Assembly: GCF_026625745.1 (NCBI RefSeq)
Contig: NZ_CP113061.1
Coordinates: forward strand, 1,575,501 to 1,639,500
Direction of reading: 5' to 3'
Source of the DNA: Asticcacaulis sp. SL142
GTDB lineage: Bacteria > Pseudomonadota > Alphaproteobacteria > Caulobacterales > Caulobacteraceae
Length of the DNA stretch: 64,000 nucleotides
Below the pieces are notes generated by a model. The model searched no databases. It was not told the origin of the DNA and saw only the letters and a list, made by a program, of their open reading frames with translations. Positions 52,834 through 61,335 of the stretch are shown here, piece by piece. Positions within the stretch are counted from its first letter, which is position 1. Every line of letters starts with the position of its first letter. Made by a program: the position numbers and the translations under genes.

Positions 52834-53836
52834 GGCGACCTCCCGCTACGGATTTGACTTTGCCAGCCGGGCGGACGTCATTGCGTTCGATCCGCACGAT
52901 ACTCTGAACCTTCCCGCCAAGACGCAGCTCGGCGGCGGCAAAGAGACGATCCACGATGTAGTAAGATCCGCGCATCCGGTAATTGACGAGCTGGGCATCG
53001 CCGTGCTCGCCCACAACAAAGAGAGGTGGCGCCTCGCCCTGGGCTATCCCTTGGGGAAATTCGATATAGACTTTTGTGCCGTCATCGAAGACCCGTACCG
53101 GACGCCATGACGGGCTGTCGCCTTTGATGTCATAGCGAAATCGCAGATCTTCGAGCGTTATACCGGAAGCCGCAGGCTTGGTTTGCTCGGCTAATGCTGC
53201 CTGCTCTTTCAGGGCAATCAACGTACCTTGCGGGTAGCGCCATGAAATGGCAGCCATAGCCGTACCGGACGTGCTTTCCAGTGTGAGATGATAGGTACGC
53301 TTATCGGTCGTTATAATCAGATTGGTTTTCAGCCCCGTAACATAAGGCTTTACCAATATATGCACCTGTGCCGTTTCACCGGCACCGCTTTTGGTATCGC
53401 CAATAACCCATCGCGCCGTGTCGCCAGCCGATATGGCGATAAGGTGCTCGCCCGGCTCTAATGCGATGTCGCTCACCTTTTCAGGCGCGGTGTAGAGACG
53501 ATAAAGCGCCCCTTCCATATAAGGATAGACCTGAATAGCATTGATGTAGCTCTGAGTTTGCGGCTCCCGCAATGCGGCTTTGTTAGCAGCGAGCACACGC
53601 GCCGTAGGTGCCAGTGTATTGATCTTGGTCACATTCGGCACGGGGACCAACTGGCCTGGCATGGCGACCGGTACAGGCTGCTCAACAAACCTTACGGCAG
53701 CGGGCGGATCAGGCACCTTTACGGCCTCGACAAAGCGAGCCGTATCATAGGCGATGACCGGTAAGGCCTGAGATGATGTGCAGGCGGTCAAGCCGATAAC
53801 GGAAACTGACGCCAGTAAAATCACAGCGGTACGCAT
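52826..53836 (-). CDS. trbG: TrbG, VirB9-like core protein
   Basis: A 336-residue lipoprotein-like protein: signal with lipobox LTAC at the N-terminus. C-terminal VirB9 domain with LRFRYDIKGDSPSWRPVRVFDDGTKVYIEFP and a terminal YYIVDRLFAAAELRLGG. In the secretion core it joins TrbI/VirB10 and an outer-membrane pore. No separate trbH lies between it and trbI. Confidence 0.92.
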   Translation of the reverse strand: MRTAVILLASVSVIGLTACTSSQALPVIAYDTARFVEAVKVPDPPAAVRFVEQPVPVAMPGQLVPVPNVTKINTLAPTARVLAANKAALREPQTQSYINAIQVYPYMEGALYRLYTAPEKVSDIALEPGEHLIAISAGDTARWVIGDTKSGAGETAQVHILVKPYVTGLKTNLIITTDKRTYHLTLESTSGTAMAAISWRYPQGTLIALKEQAALAEQTKPAASGITLEDLRFRYDIKGDSPSWRPVRVFDDGTKVYIEFPQGIAQGEAPPLFVVGEHGDAQLVNYRMRGSYYIVDRLFAAAELRLGGKVQSIVRIERNDVRPAGKVKSVAGGRHD

Positions 53837-53848
53837 GAATAATCTCCT

Positions 53849-54649
53849 TTATTGCAGGGGTTGAGATTGAGGATTTGCAGACAGGGCGGCATCGTCTGCC
53901 ACCGGCCGTAGTGACGTCTTCGCAGACGCATCGGTGCTTTCCGCAGCGATGCGCTCTGCGTCGGGCGCATAGTCCTGCGACCAGGCCATTTGATTGACGT
54001 ACAGGCCGAGCGGATTTTTGCGCAAAGTCTCTTCGCGTGTAGGCGGCTTTTGAACCACGCCAAGGATGGCGGTCCAGCGTTCCGTGCGGGTAAGAACACC
54101 ATGAATGTAGGTCAGCTCATTCCACTTCACCTGAAACGAAGTTTTAGATGCCCGCACCACGCTCGTGATGGACACGGTGACGCTACGTTCACCAACCCCG
54201 GCAAACGGGTCTCGTTGCCGGGCCTGATCGTTGAGATACTGTGCAGCCCCCTGAGTGGTGAAGTCATAGGCTTCAAGCCAGTTCTCACGCACGAGCACGG
54301 GGTCAATTGAAAGCGAACGCAGGTTTGTAATGAAGCGCGCCATGTACCATGAAATTTGCGCATCGGATGGCTTATACGCCTCAGTCGCCGGTCCAAGGGC
54401 TTTGATGCTGCCGGAGCGGCTATCGACCTCGACGACATAGGGCGTTACCCGGCTCTGGGACGCCAGCCAGACCATGCCGCCCGCCAGAACGAGGCTCACA
54501 GACAGGGCTCCATAAGCCAAAAGCCGCCAGTTTCTGGCCTGTGCCGCAGATGATCCAATACGTTCATCCCAGACCTGAGCGGCCTTTTGATAAGGGGTAA
54601 TGGGTTCAGGCGTTTGTCCATAGCGTTGCAGACTGCGTTTAAACGACAT
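53849..54649 (-). CDS. trbF: TrbF, VirB8-like assembly protein
   Basis: A 266-residue bitopic protein: membrane helix (about 44-66, LAYGALSVSLVLAGGMVWLA), then a VirB8-type NTF2-like periplasmic domain (RVTPYVVEVDSRSG, NLRSLSIDPVLVRENWLEAYDFTT, NPLGLYVNQMAWSQ). It lies 12 bp after trbG and 6 bp before trbL. Confidence 0.92.
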   Translation of the reverse strand: MSFKRSLQRYGQTPEPITPYQKAAQVWDERIGSSAAQARNWRLLAYGALSVSLVLAGGMVWLASQSRVTPYVVEVDSRSGSIKALGPATEAYKPSDAQISWYMARFITNLRSLSIDPVLVRENWLEAYDFTTQGAAQYLNDQARQRDPFAGVGERSVTVSITSVVRASKTSFQVKWNELTYIHGVLTRTERWTAILGVVQKPPTREETLRKNPLGLYVNQMAWSQDYAPDAERIAAESTDASAKTSLRPVADDAALSANPQSQPLQ

Positions 54650-54654
54650 GATGT

Positions 54655-55932
54655 TTAGTCCTTCTGTGAGAGGTCGGGATTAGCGGAGGCCATAGGGCGG
54701 TCGCCGGAAGCTATGACCGACTGAGCCATGTGCAGGTGCGCCCGCCGGCTTTGTTCTTCGCGCATATTCTGCGCCCACTGTGGCGGCGTTTGTTCGGTCT
54801 TCGACTGGCCTGGACCTGAAGCGGACTGCCTGGACGATGATCCATGAGGTTGGCCGCCGCCTGATGATGAATTGCCAGACGGCGCGGAGGCCGCAGGTGC
54901 AGGTGCGGCTCCGCCTCCCGCCGAGGGTCCACCACCGGTAGGGCTACCGGAAGGTGACGATGACCCCGCACCCCCGGCCGAAGATCCCCTGCCGCTGACG
55001 GCACTTGCGGCCTTCATGCCGCCAAGAGCTGAACCACCCATGCGGGCGATACTGGCCACCGCGCCACCGGCCAGCATTCCGGCACCGACCGCGGCTCCTA
55101 CGGTGCCCACTGCCGCACCGGCTCCCAGTTGCGGCGCGCCGGACACAAGCCCTGATGCAATGCCGGGGCCAAAAATACCGAGACCCAGAAGCGTCAGGGA
55201 GGCCAGAACCAGAGACATAGCCTGATTGATGTCAGGTTCCTGACCGTTCAGGGCCGTGATAAACTGATCAAAGAAACCGGAGCCTATGCCGACAATCACG
55301 GCCAGAACCATGACCTTGATACCTGAGGTGATGACATTGCCCAGGACCCGTTCGGCCAGAAAGGCGGTCTTGTTCCACAAGGCAAATGGCACAAGCACAA
55401 AGCCGGCAAGCGTTGTGAGCTTAAATTCCAGCACTGTGATAAAAAGCTGAATAGCCAGAATGAAAAAGGACAGCAGGACAAGCAGCCACGCCACCAGCAG
55501 GATCACAATGGTGAGAAAGTTGCCGATAAAGCCGGATAGAGTAACGAGGTCTGAGGCCTGCACGAGCAATGGATGTGCCGCTTCAAACCCTATCCCCGCC
55601 AGCTTGCCCGGCTTGAGCAGATCGGCGGCCGTAAGAGTGTTCGCGCTCGCCTGAAGTCCCATGCCCACAAAGGACTGAAAGATCAGGCTGGCCAGCATGT
55701 TGAAGTTGTTGAGGATGAAGGCGAACGCTCCGACATAGAGCACCTTTTTGATCAGGCGAGACATGACATTGGCTTCGCCATCCAGCGCCCAGAACAGAGC
55801 CGCCAGAGTCACGTCTATAGCGATCAGTGTGCCTGACAGGTGACCGACATCGCCTCTGAGCAGCCCAAATCCGCTGTCGATATAGGCGATAAAGGTGCTC
55901 ATAAAGCTGTCGATGATGTTGAGGTCGTTCAT
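54655..55932 (-). CDS. trbL: TrbL, VirB6-like polytopic membrane protein
   Basis: A 425-residue protein with six or more helices in residues 15-280 (LIAIDVTLAALFWAL, LTIVILLVAWLLVLLSFFILAIQLFI, IKVMVLAVIVGIGSGFF). The C-terminal 150 residues are a Gly/Ser/Pro low-complexity tail, normal for TrbL. MNDLNIIDSFM is chosen as start over an upstream in-frame ATG. It forms part of the inner-membrane channel. trbK, which sits upstream of trbL in RP4, is absent. Confidence 0.9.
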   Translation of the reverse strand: MNDLNIIDSFMSTFIAYIDSGFGLLRGDVGHLSGTLIAIDVTLAALFWALDGEANVMSRLIKKVLYVGAFAFILNNFNMLASLIFQSFVGMGLQASANTLTAADLLKPGKLAGIGFEAAHPLLVQASDLVTLSGFIGNFLTIVILLVAWLLVLLSFFILAIQLFITVLEFKLTTLAGFVLVPFALWNKTAFLAERVLGNVITSGIKVMVLAVIVGIGSGFFDQFITALNGQEPDINQAMSLVLASLTLLGLGIFGPGIASGLVSGAPQLGAGAAVGTVGAAVGAGMLAGGAVASIARMGGSALGGMKAASAVSGRGSSAGGAGSSSPSGSPTGGGPSAGGGAAPAPAASAPSGNSSSGGGQPHGSSSRQSASGPGQSKTEQTPPQWAQNMREEQSRRAHLHMAQSVIASGDRPMASANPDLSQKD

Positions 55933-55979
55933 GTCATATCTCGCCGAAGGGATGATCAAACCGCGCTCTCGGAACCCGA

Positions 55980-56705
55980 TTACTGCGGCGTGTAGGCTTT
56001 GCCGGTGCCGAGGAATTTGGTCGTCATGGCTTTGGACACGGCTTCAGCCTCCGCCGCTCTCGCCTGATCAATCGCGTCGGCGCGGTACTGTGCCGTCAGC
56101 AAGGTTTGAATCTGCATTTGCTGTTTGGCGGTCAGCGCCAGTAACTGATTGGTTGCCTGCTGTGCTTCAAGGTCGCCCCCGCTGGCTTCGGAAGCCCGCA
56201 CCAGAGTGTTCAGAGTGTCGGCGTCGCTTTGGAGGGCTTCATTGACGCGCGCCTGAACCAGAAGGGTTTGCTGGTACGCGCTCATGGCGCTCGACCAGCG
56301 GGTCTGAGCCGAACCTAACAGGGTGCTGATTTTTATGTTGCCGCCGTAAGTTCCCGGAAACTGTGATTTGAGCGCCTGTTCAGTCTCACTTAAGCTAAAG
56401 GCAATGCCCTTAGCGGTTTTCATCAAATCGCTGATGGCGGCGATATCGGCATTGAGCCCGGCCAGCTCGCTGATATCGAGCTTCTTCAGGTGTTTGGCCA
56501 TGTTTTGCAGCATGACCGCCTCATTCTGAAGCGCTTTGATCTGGTTGTTGATCTGTTGCAAGGCTCGGGTCGCCGACAGCACGTTCTGAATATAGTTGGC
56601 TGGATCATACACGGCGACCTGCGCGACCGCCGGTGTCAGACCAGTGCTAAAAGTCGCGGCAATAGTCATGACGACAATGGCGGCGTTAATGGATTTATGG
56701 TTCAT
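55980..56705 (-). CDS. trbJ: TrbJ, VirB5-like pilus protein
   Basis: A 241-residue secreted protein with a signal peptide ending AVA|QVAVYDP. A long helical region follows with coiled-coil character (ATRALQQINNQIKALQNEAVMLQNMAKHL). The VirB5/TrbJ family is a minor pilus component contacting recipients. About 47 bp separate it from trbL, leaving no room for trbK. Confidence 0.9.
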   Translation of the reverse strand: MNHKSINAAIVVMTIAATFSTGLTPAVAQVAVYDPANYIQNVLSATRALQQINNQIKALQNEAVMLQNMAKHLKKLDISELAGLNADIAAISDLMKTAKGIAFSLSETEQALKSQFPGTYGGNIKISTLLGSAQTRWSSAMSAYQQTLLVQARVNEALQSDADTLNTLVRASEASGGDLEAQQATNQLLALTAKQQMQIQTLLTAQYRADAIDQARAAEAEAVSKAMTTKFLGTGKAYTPQ

Positions 56706-56805
56706 GGATAGTGCTCCTGATTTTGGACAAGGGATGGCGTGGACTGTTTGCAGACAGTCCGGTGATGCTGGTTTAAGTTGGTGGTTGGGTTCAGGCCTTA
56801 CAGCC

Positions 56806-59268
56806 TCAGGTTCGCAGGCGATCCCGGCGTTTCGGTGGGGCAGAGATTAAGAGGTCAGCGGCCCAGTTCAGGCCTTTGTGTTTGAGCCAGCTTTGCGCAA
56901 AATCGGCCCCACAGTCCTCAGTAAGATGGCGGTCGATCACTGCCTGATCTTCAGGCGACGAGGCAGCGCAAAAGGCCAGGGCTACGGGGCCAAGATTTAG
57001 CTCAAACAGACGATTACCGCGGCGCGATTGCAGGTAATACTGCCGCTTCGGAATGGCCCGTGCGATCAGTTCAACCTGCCGGTCATTGAGACCGAGGCGC
57101 TCATAGGCCGCGCGTGACTGAGGTTCGATGGCGCGCTCATTAGGCAGGAACAGGCGTTGCGGGCAGGATTCGATAATGCTGGGCGCAATTGTGCTATCGG
57201 CAATATCCGCCAGCGACTGCGTGGCGAAGATGACGCTGACATTCTTTTTCCGCAAAACCTTCAGCCATTCGCGGATGCGCGCGGCAAACAGCGGATTATC
57301 AAGAAACACCCAGGCCTCATCCAGCATAAGGAGTGTCGGGCGACCGTCAAAACGTTCCTCCAGCCGGTGAAACAGGTAGGTCAGGACCGGCATAACTAAC
57401 CCGGCCTCGCCCATCAGGTCTTCCGTCTCGAAACAGACGACAGAGGCAAGATCAAGATCATTCTCTTCGGCATCAAGGCAATGACCGTATGGGCCTTCAA
57501 GGGTATAGGGGCGAAGGGCCGATTTGAGATCATTGGACGACAAAAGCACGCTGAGACCTGTAAGGGTACGCTGCGTCTCCGGGGCATGGCTCAGGCTGTT
57601 CAGTGCCGACCACAGGACTTCTTTTATATCTGGTGTGACGATCACCTGCTCATGACTGAGGATCAGGATCAGCCATTCCAGAGCCCATGTCCGTTCAGAG
57701 AGATCGTCGATGCGACGGAGTGGCTGAAACGCCAGTTGCGCCTTACGTCCCAGGACATGATGCTGACCGCCCATGGCCAGTGTCGCGGCCCTGGCTGAAC
57801 CACCCTTGTCAAAAATGAACGCTTGCGCATTTTGATAACGCTGGAACTGCAATGCCAGAAATGACAGCAGAACCGACTTGCCGGCACCCGTGGGGCCAAG
57901 GATCAGCATGTGGCCGACATCACCAACGTGGGTCGATAAACGAAATGGCGTTGCCCCTGAACTGAGGGCATAGAGTAAAGGCGGACCGCCCAGATGCGCA
58001 TTGTTTTCCGGCCCGGCCCATACCGCAGACAACGGCATGAGGTGAACGAGGTTTAGCGAATGGACAAGCGGCTGGCGTACATTGGCGTAGACATGACCGG
58101 GCAGAGAACCCAGCCAGGCTTCCACTGCATTGAGGGACTCTTTAATGGTGGTGAAACCCAAACCGTTGATAACCTGTTCGGCGCGGCGCAGTTTCTCATC
58201 AGCTTTGCGCTTATCTGCATCCATCACGGTAATGGTGGTTGTCAGATAGCCAAAACTGACATGATCGCCGCCTAATGCCTGAAGGGCCTGATCACTATCA
58301 GCAACCTTATTGTCGGCATCACTATCGGTGAGTTGGGTCGCTTCATTATAGATGACTTCGCGCAAGAGTGCTGTGATCGACTTGCGTTTGGAAAACCACT
58401 GGCGACGAATTTTAGTCAGAGTTTTTGTCGCCTCATCCTTGTCCAGCGCGATAAAACGGCTGGTCCAGCGATACCCCATATCCTGATGGTTGAGACTGTC
58501 GAGCAGGCCCGGATGGGTATGCTTCGGGAACCCCAGAACCGTCATAGTGCGGATATGCTGATAACCCAGCATGGGTTCCAGTCCACCATAAAGCGGGGTA
58601 TCGACAAGGATCGCATCCAGATACATCGCAGTATCAGGAACCTTTACGGCATGAGCTTTACTTGAGACCGTGCCGTGCAGATAAGACAGGGTTTGCGCGT
58701 CATCCAGCGCTTCGATGTGCGGCATGAAGCTGGCGAACATATCCAGGGCGCTGTCAGTCCGGGCTATAAAGGCCTGAAGCTCCTGGCGCCAGTTGCGCTT
58801 TTGCGTTCCCTTTTCACCGTTCTGCGTACCCATATCGGAGGTCTCAAGCAGAGCCTGTCCGGCGCCGGCCGAGAAGTCGGCTGGCGGCATGAAGACAAGC
58901 GTCAGATAATAGCGTGTCTCAAAATGCTGATCCCTTTGCCCCGCAAACGTCGCACGGCGTTCCTCATCGACCAGACGTGCGACGCCCGCCTCAGGCCCGG
59001 TTTGCGGATATTCAAGCGCCTCTGTCCTGTGGGCCTCAAAGAACAATGCCCAGCCACTGCCAAAACGGCGCAGTATATTGTTGGCGCGCGCGCATGTGCT
59101 GACCAGTTCAGCCTGTGTCGCACTCTCTAAATCAGGGCCCTGATAGCGTAAGGTGCGCTGGAAACTCCCATCCTTATTCAGGACGATACCGGGCGCTACC
59201 ATCGCCGCCCATGGCAGATGATCAGCGAGGCCATCAGAGGTTTTACGATATTGGCGGATATTCAGCAT
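56806..59268 (-). CDS. trbE: TrbE, VirB4-like ATPase
   Basis: An 820-residue ATPase. The N-terminal TrbE/VirB4 domain (about 1-400) is followed by the motor domain with Walker A GPTGAGKS (458-465) and Walker B LLMLDEAW near 655. FATQSLADIADSTIAPSIIESCPQRLFLPN is the usual conserved segment. It powers pilus biogenesis and substrate transfer. Its start overlaps trbD by 7 bp. Confidence 0.95.
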   Translation of the reverse strand: MLNIRQYRKTSDGLADHLPWAAMVAPGIVLNKDGSFQRTLRYQGPDLESATQAELVSTCARANNILRRFGSGWALFFEAHRTEALEYPQTGPEAGVARLVDEERRATFAGQRDQHFETRYYLTLVFMPPADFSAGAGQALLETSDMGTQNGEKGTQKRNWRQELQAFIARTDSALDMFASFMPHIEALDDAQTLSYLHGTVSSKAHAVKVPDTAMYLDAILVDTPLYGGLEPMLGYQHIRTMTVLGFPKHTHPGLLDSLNHQDMGYRWTSRFIALDKDEATKTLTKIRRQWFSKRKSITALLREVIYNEATQLTDSDADNKVADSDQALQALGGDHVSFGYLTTTITVMDADKRKADEKLRRAEQVINGLGFTTIKESLNAVEAWLGSLPGHVYANVRQPLVHSLNLVHLMPLSAVWAGPENNAHLGGPPLLYALSSGATPFRLSTHVGDVGHMLILGPTGAGKSVLLSFLALQFQRYQNAQAFIFDKGGSARAATLAMGGQHHVLGRKAQLAFQPLRRIDDLSERTWALEWLILILSHEQVIVTPDIKEVLWSALNSLSHAPETQRTLTGLSVLLSSNDLKSALRPYTLEGPYGHCLDAEENDLDLASVVCFETEDLMGEAGLVMPVLTYLFHRLEERFDGRPTLLMLDEAWVFLDNPLFAARIREWLKVLRKKNVSVIFATQSLADIADSTIAPSIIESCPQRLFLPNERAIEPQSRAAYERLGLNDRQVELIARAIPKRQYYLQSRRGNRLFELNLGPVALAFCAASSPEDQAVIDRHLTEDCGADFAQSWLKHKGLNWAADLLISAPPKRRDRLRT

Positions 59269-59525
59269 GTCAGATACGCTTTCTGCCGAAGATGTCTCAT
59301 CAGCACAGTCAGGAAATCAGGATCATGTTTTGCAGCGAAAACGGCGAGGGAATGCCCCACCATCCAGAAGATGAGGCCAGCCAGCCACATCTGAAGCCCC
59401 AGCCCTAAAGCGGCGGCCACGGTGCCATTGATAATGGCTAAGGACCGTGGCGCACCGCCCAGAAGCAGGGCTTGCGTCAGGGACTGGTGCAATGGCACGT
59501 CATACCCTTCCACAGGCCCGGCCAT
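59262..59525 (-). CDS. trbD: TrbD, VirB3-like membrane protein
   Basis: An 87-residue protein: GYDVPLHQSLTQALLLGGAPRSLAIINGTVAAALGLGLQMWLAGLIFWMVGHSLAVFAAKHDPDFLTVL. The proline-rich start followed by helical hairpin and a terminal KHDPDFL is typical of TrbD/VirB3. It overlaps trbC by 1 bp and trbE by 7 bp. Confidence 0.9.
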   Translation of the reverse strand: MAGPVEGYDVPLHQSLTQALLLGGAPRSLAIINGTVAAALGLGLQMWLAGLIFWMVGHSLAVFAAKHDPDFLTVLMRHLRQKAYLTC

Positions 59526-59860
59526 CAGATGAGCGCTCCGCCGCCGAACGAAAAGAAGGTCAGAAAGAACGACGATGCGGCAAAGGCGATACTAAGACCG
59601 AAGACGATCTGGATCAGACGTCTGAAGCCCCCGGACGTTTCGCCAAACGCCAGGGTCAGACCCGTCACGATGATCACCATCACAGCGACAATCTTGGCCA
59701 CGGGTCCCTGCACGCTATCGAGAATTTGCTGCAAGGGCGCTTCCCACGGCATACCCGAACCTGCGGCCTGAGCGGCACCGGCAAGTGCTACCATGATCAG
59801 GGGCATCAGCAATGAGGCCCTGGATGTAAGGGGGTGAGCGATAGTTTTGGTGTCACGCAT
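59525..59860 (-). CDS. trbC: TrbC, VirB2-like pilin
   Basis: A 111-residue pilin precursor: signal peptide ending near AGAAQA|AGSGMPWE, then two hydrophobic helices (VAKIVAVMVIIVTGLTLAFG and LIQIVFGLSIAFAASSFFLTF). The major pilus subunit of the conjugation system. Confidence 0.9.
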   Translation of the reverse strand: MRDTKTIAHPLTSRASLLMPLIMVALAGAAQAAGSGMPWEAPLQQILDSVQGPVAKIVAVMVIIVTGLTLAFGETSGGFRRLIQIVFGLSIAFAASSFFLTFFSFGGGALI

Positions 59861-59911
59861 ATAGAGTCTCCTTCAATGAAATTGTTGAGGTTGGGCAGGT
59901 ATCCTCGCCAC

Positions 59912-60889
59912 TCAGGTGAGTGATCGAAGCTGGTAGTCGCCAGCGGAATCGAGGCCGTTGATTTCGGCAATCTCTTCGATACGGCGCGGCATTTGGTTGA
60001 AACTGTTTTCGCCACAGATAAAGACGATCAGATCTATGGCTTCGGCGATCATCGGGCGCGGCACATGGACGACCGCTTCCTGAACAAGCTGTTCAAGACG
60101 ATAGAGCGCGCCCCTTGCAGAATTGGCATGTAGGGTAGCAATGCCCCCCGGATGACCGGTGTTCCACGCCTTGAGCATGTCGAGCGCTTCGGCTCCCCTG
60201 ACCTCGCCGACAATGATGCGATCAGGCCGGAGTCTTAATGTTGAACGCACCAGATCGGCTAGGGTGACAAAACCCGGACGGGTTCGCAGGGCCACAACAT
60301 CCTTTGCCGCACATTTCAGTTCGCGGGTGTCCTCGATCAGGATGACACGCTCATCTCTCTCGGCAACTTCAGCCAGCAGGGCGTTGGTCAGGGTCGTCTT
60401 GCCTGAACTCGTGCCGCCAGCGACAAGAATATTACGACGATCTGATATAGCCTGACGCAGCATCCGGGCCTGTTGCGATGTCATGATCTGATCGGCCACA
60501 TAATCACCCAGGCCGTAAAGGCGGTGAGCGGACTTACGGATCGAGAAACAGGGGCCAGCCACGACAGGCGGTAACAGTCCTTCAAACCGCTCACCGCTAA
60601 CACCGTCAACCGTACCTGGCAGTTCAGCACTGACAATCGGGCTATCGGCATGAACTTCGGCGCGGATATGACTGGCCACCAGACGGATGACGCGCTCGAT
60701 ATCAGCCGCCGGCATGATGACGCCGGTGTTGATACGTCCTTCGCCTGCCAGGTCGAGCCGAACTGAGCCGTCGGGATTGACCATGATCTCGCGAACCCGC
60801 GGATCGGTCAGGGCCTGTGCCAGTCCCTCCCCCATTGCGGTACGCAGCATGGTGCGAAGGCGTAACCCTGAAACGGAAGCCTGGGTCAT
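59912..60889 (-). CDS. trbB: TrbB, VirB11-like ATPase
   Basis: A 325-residue hexameric secretion ATPase. Walker A is GGTSSGKT (158-165), the Asp box LIEDTRELKC, Walker B with RIIVGEVRGAEALDML and the His box TGHPGGIATLHAN. Starts a 4-bp overlap with the copG gene. It works with TrbE. Confidence 0.95.
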   Translation of the reverse strand: MTQASVSGLRLRTMLRTAMGEGLAQALTDPRVREIMVNPDGSVRLDLAGEGRINTGVIMPAADIERVIRLVASHIRAEVHADSPIVSAELPGTVDGVSGERFEGLLPPVVAGPCFSIRKSAHRLYGLGDYVADQIMTSQQARMLRQAISDRRNILVAGGTSSGKTTLTNALLAEVAERDERVILIEDTRELKCAAKDVVALRTRPGFVTLADLVRSTLRLRPDRIIVGEVRGAEALDMLKAWNTGHPGGIATLHANSARGALYRLEQLVQEAVVHVPRPMIAEAIDLIVFICGENSFNQMPRRIEEIAEINGLDSAGDYQLRSLT

Positions 60890-61323
60890 TGCCCGCTCTC
60901 CCCGTCCTGAATTGGGGACTGCCTTTGTTCCGCAGCTTCCCTTGTTTCCGCCAGTATGCGGCGACCTCCGGCCATCTGGCGGCCGACCTGATCAATGAAC
61001 TTGCTAAAGCGATCCTGACCTACGGCACGCGCTACCTTATCCGGTTCGGGCATCTGAGCCGTCACCGTAAGCTGATAGCGGACAAACAGGGCCAGAGTTT
61101 CCAACACCGCCTGAACATCGCGCTCAATGCGCTCAAGTTGACGCGATTGACGATCAAGGCGGATTTTAAGGCTTTCATCGACAGATTGCGCTGCCCGGCG
61201 ATTGAGATATTGCCGCAGGGCATCAGCGATGATGGCTGACTTGGACGTGCCGGGCTTTTCAGCAAGTGCCTCAAGCCGCTCAGAAAGGGCATCATCAAGA
61301 TAGAGGTTATGACGGGGTTTCAT
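60886..61323 (-). CDS. CopG-type regulator of the trb operon
   Basis: A 145-residue protein with an N-terminal ribbon-helix-helix (KPRHNLYLDDALSERLEALAEKPGTSKSAIIADALRQYL) and a long coiled-coil tail (ESLKIRLDRQSRQLERIERDVQAVLETLALFVRYQL). Such a copG-like gene sits between traG and trbB in Tn4371-type elements and is likely a regulator or relaxosome component. Confidence 0.85.
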   Translation of the reverse strand: MKPRHNLYLDDALSERLEALAEKPGTSKSAIIADALRQYLNRRAAQSVDESLKIRLDRQSRQLERIERDVQAVLETLALFVRYQLTVTAQMPEPDKVARAVGQDRFSKFIDQVGRQMAGGRRILAETREAAEQRQSPIQDGESGQ

Positions 61324-61335
61324 GGACTGTGATCC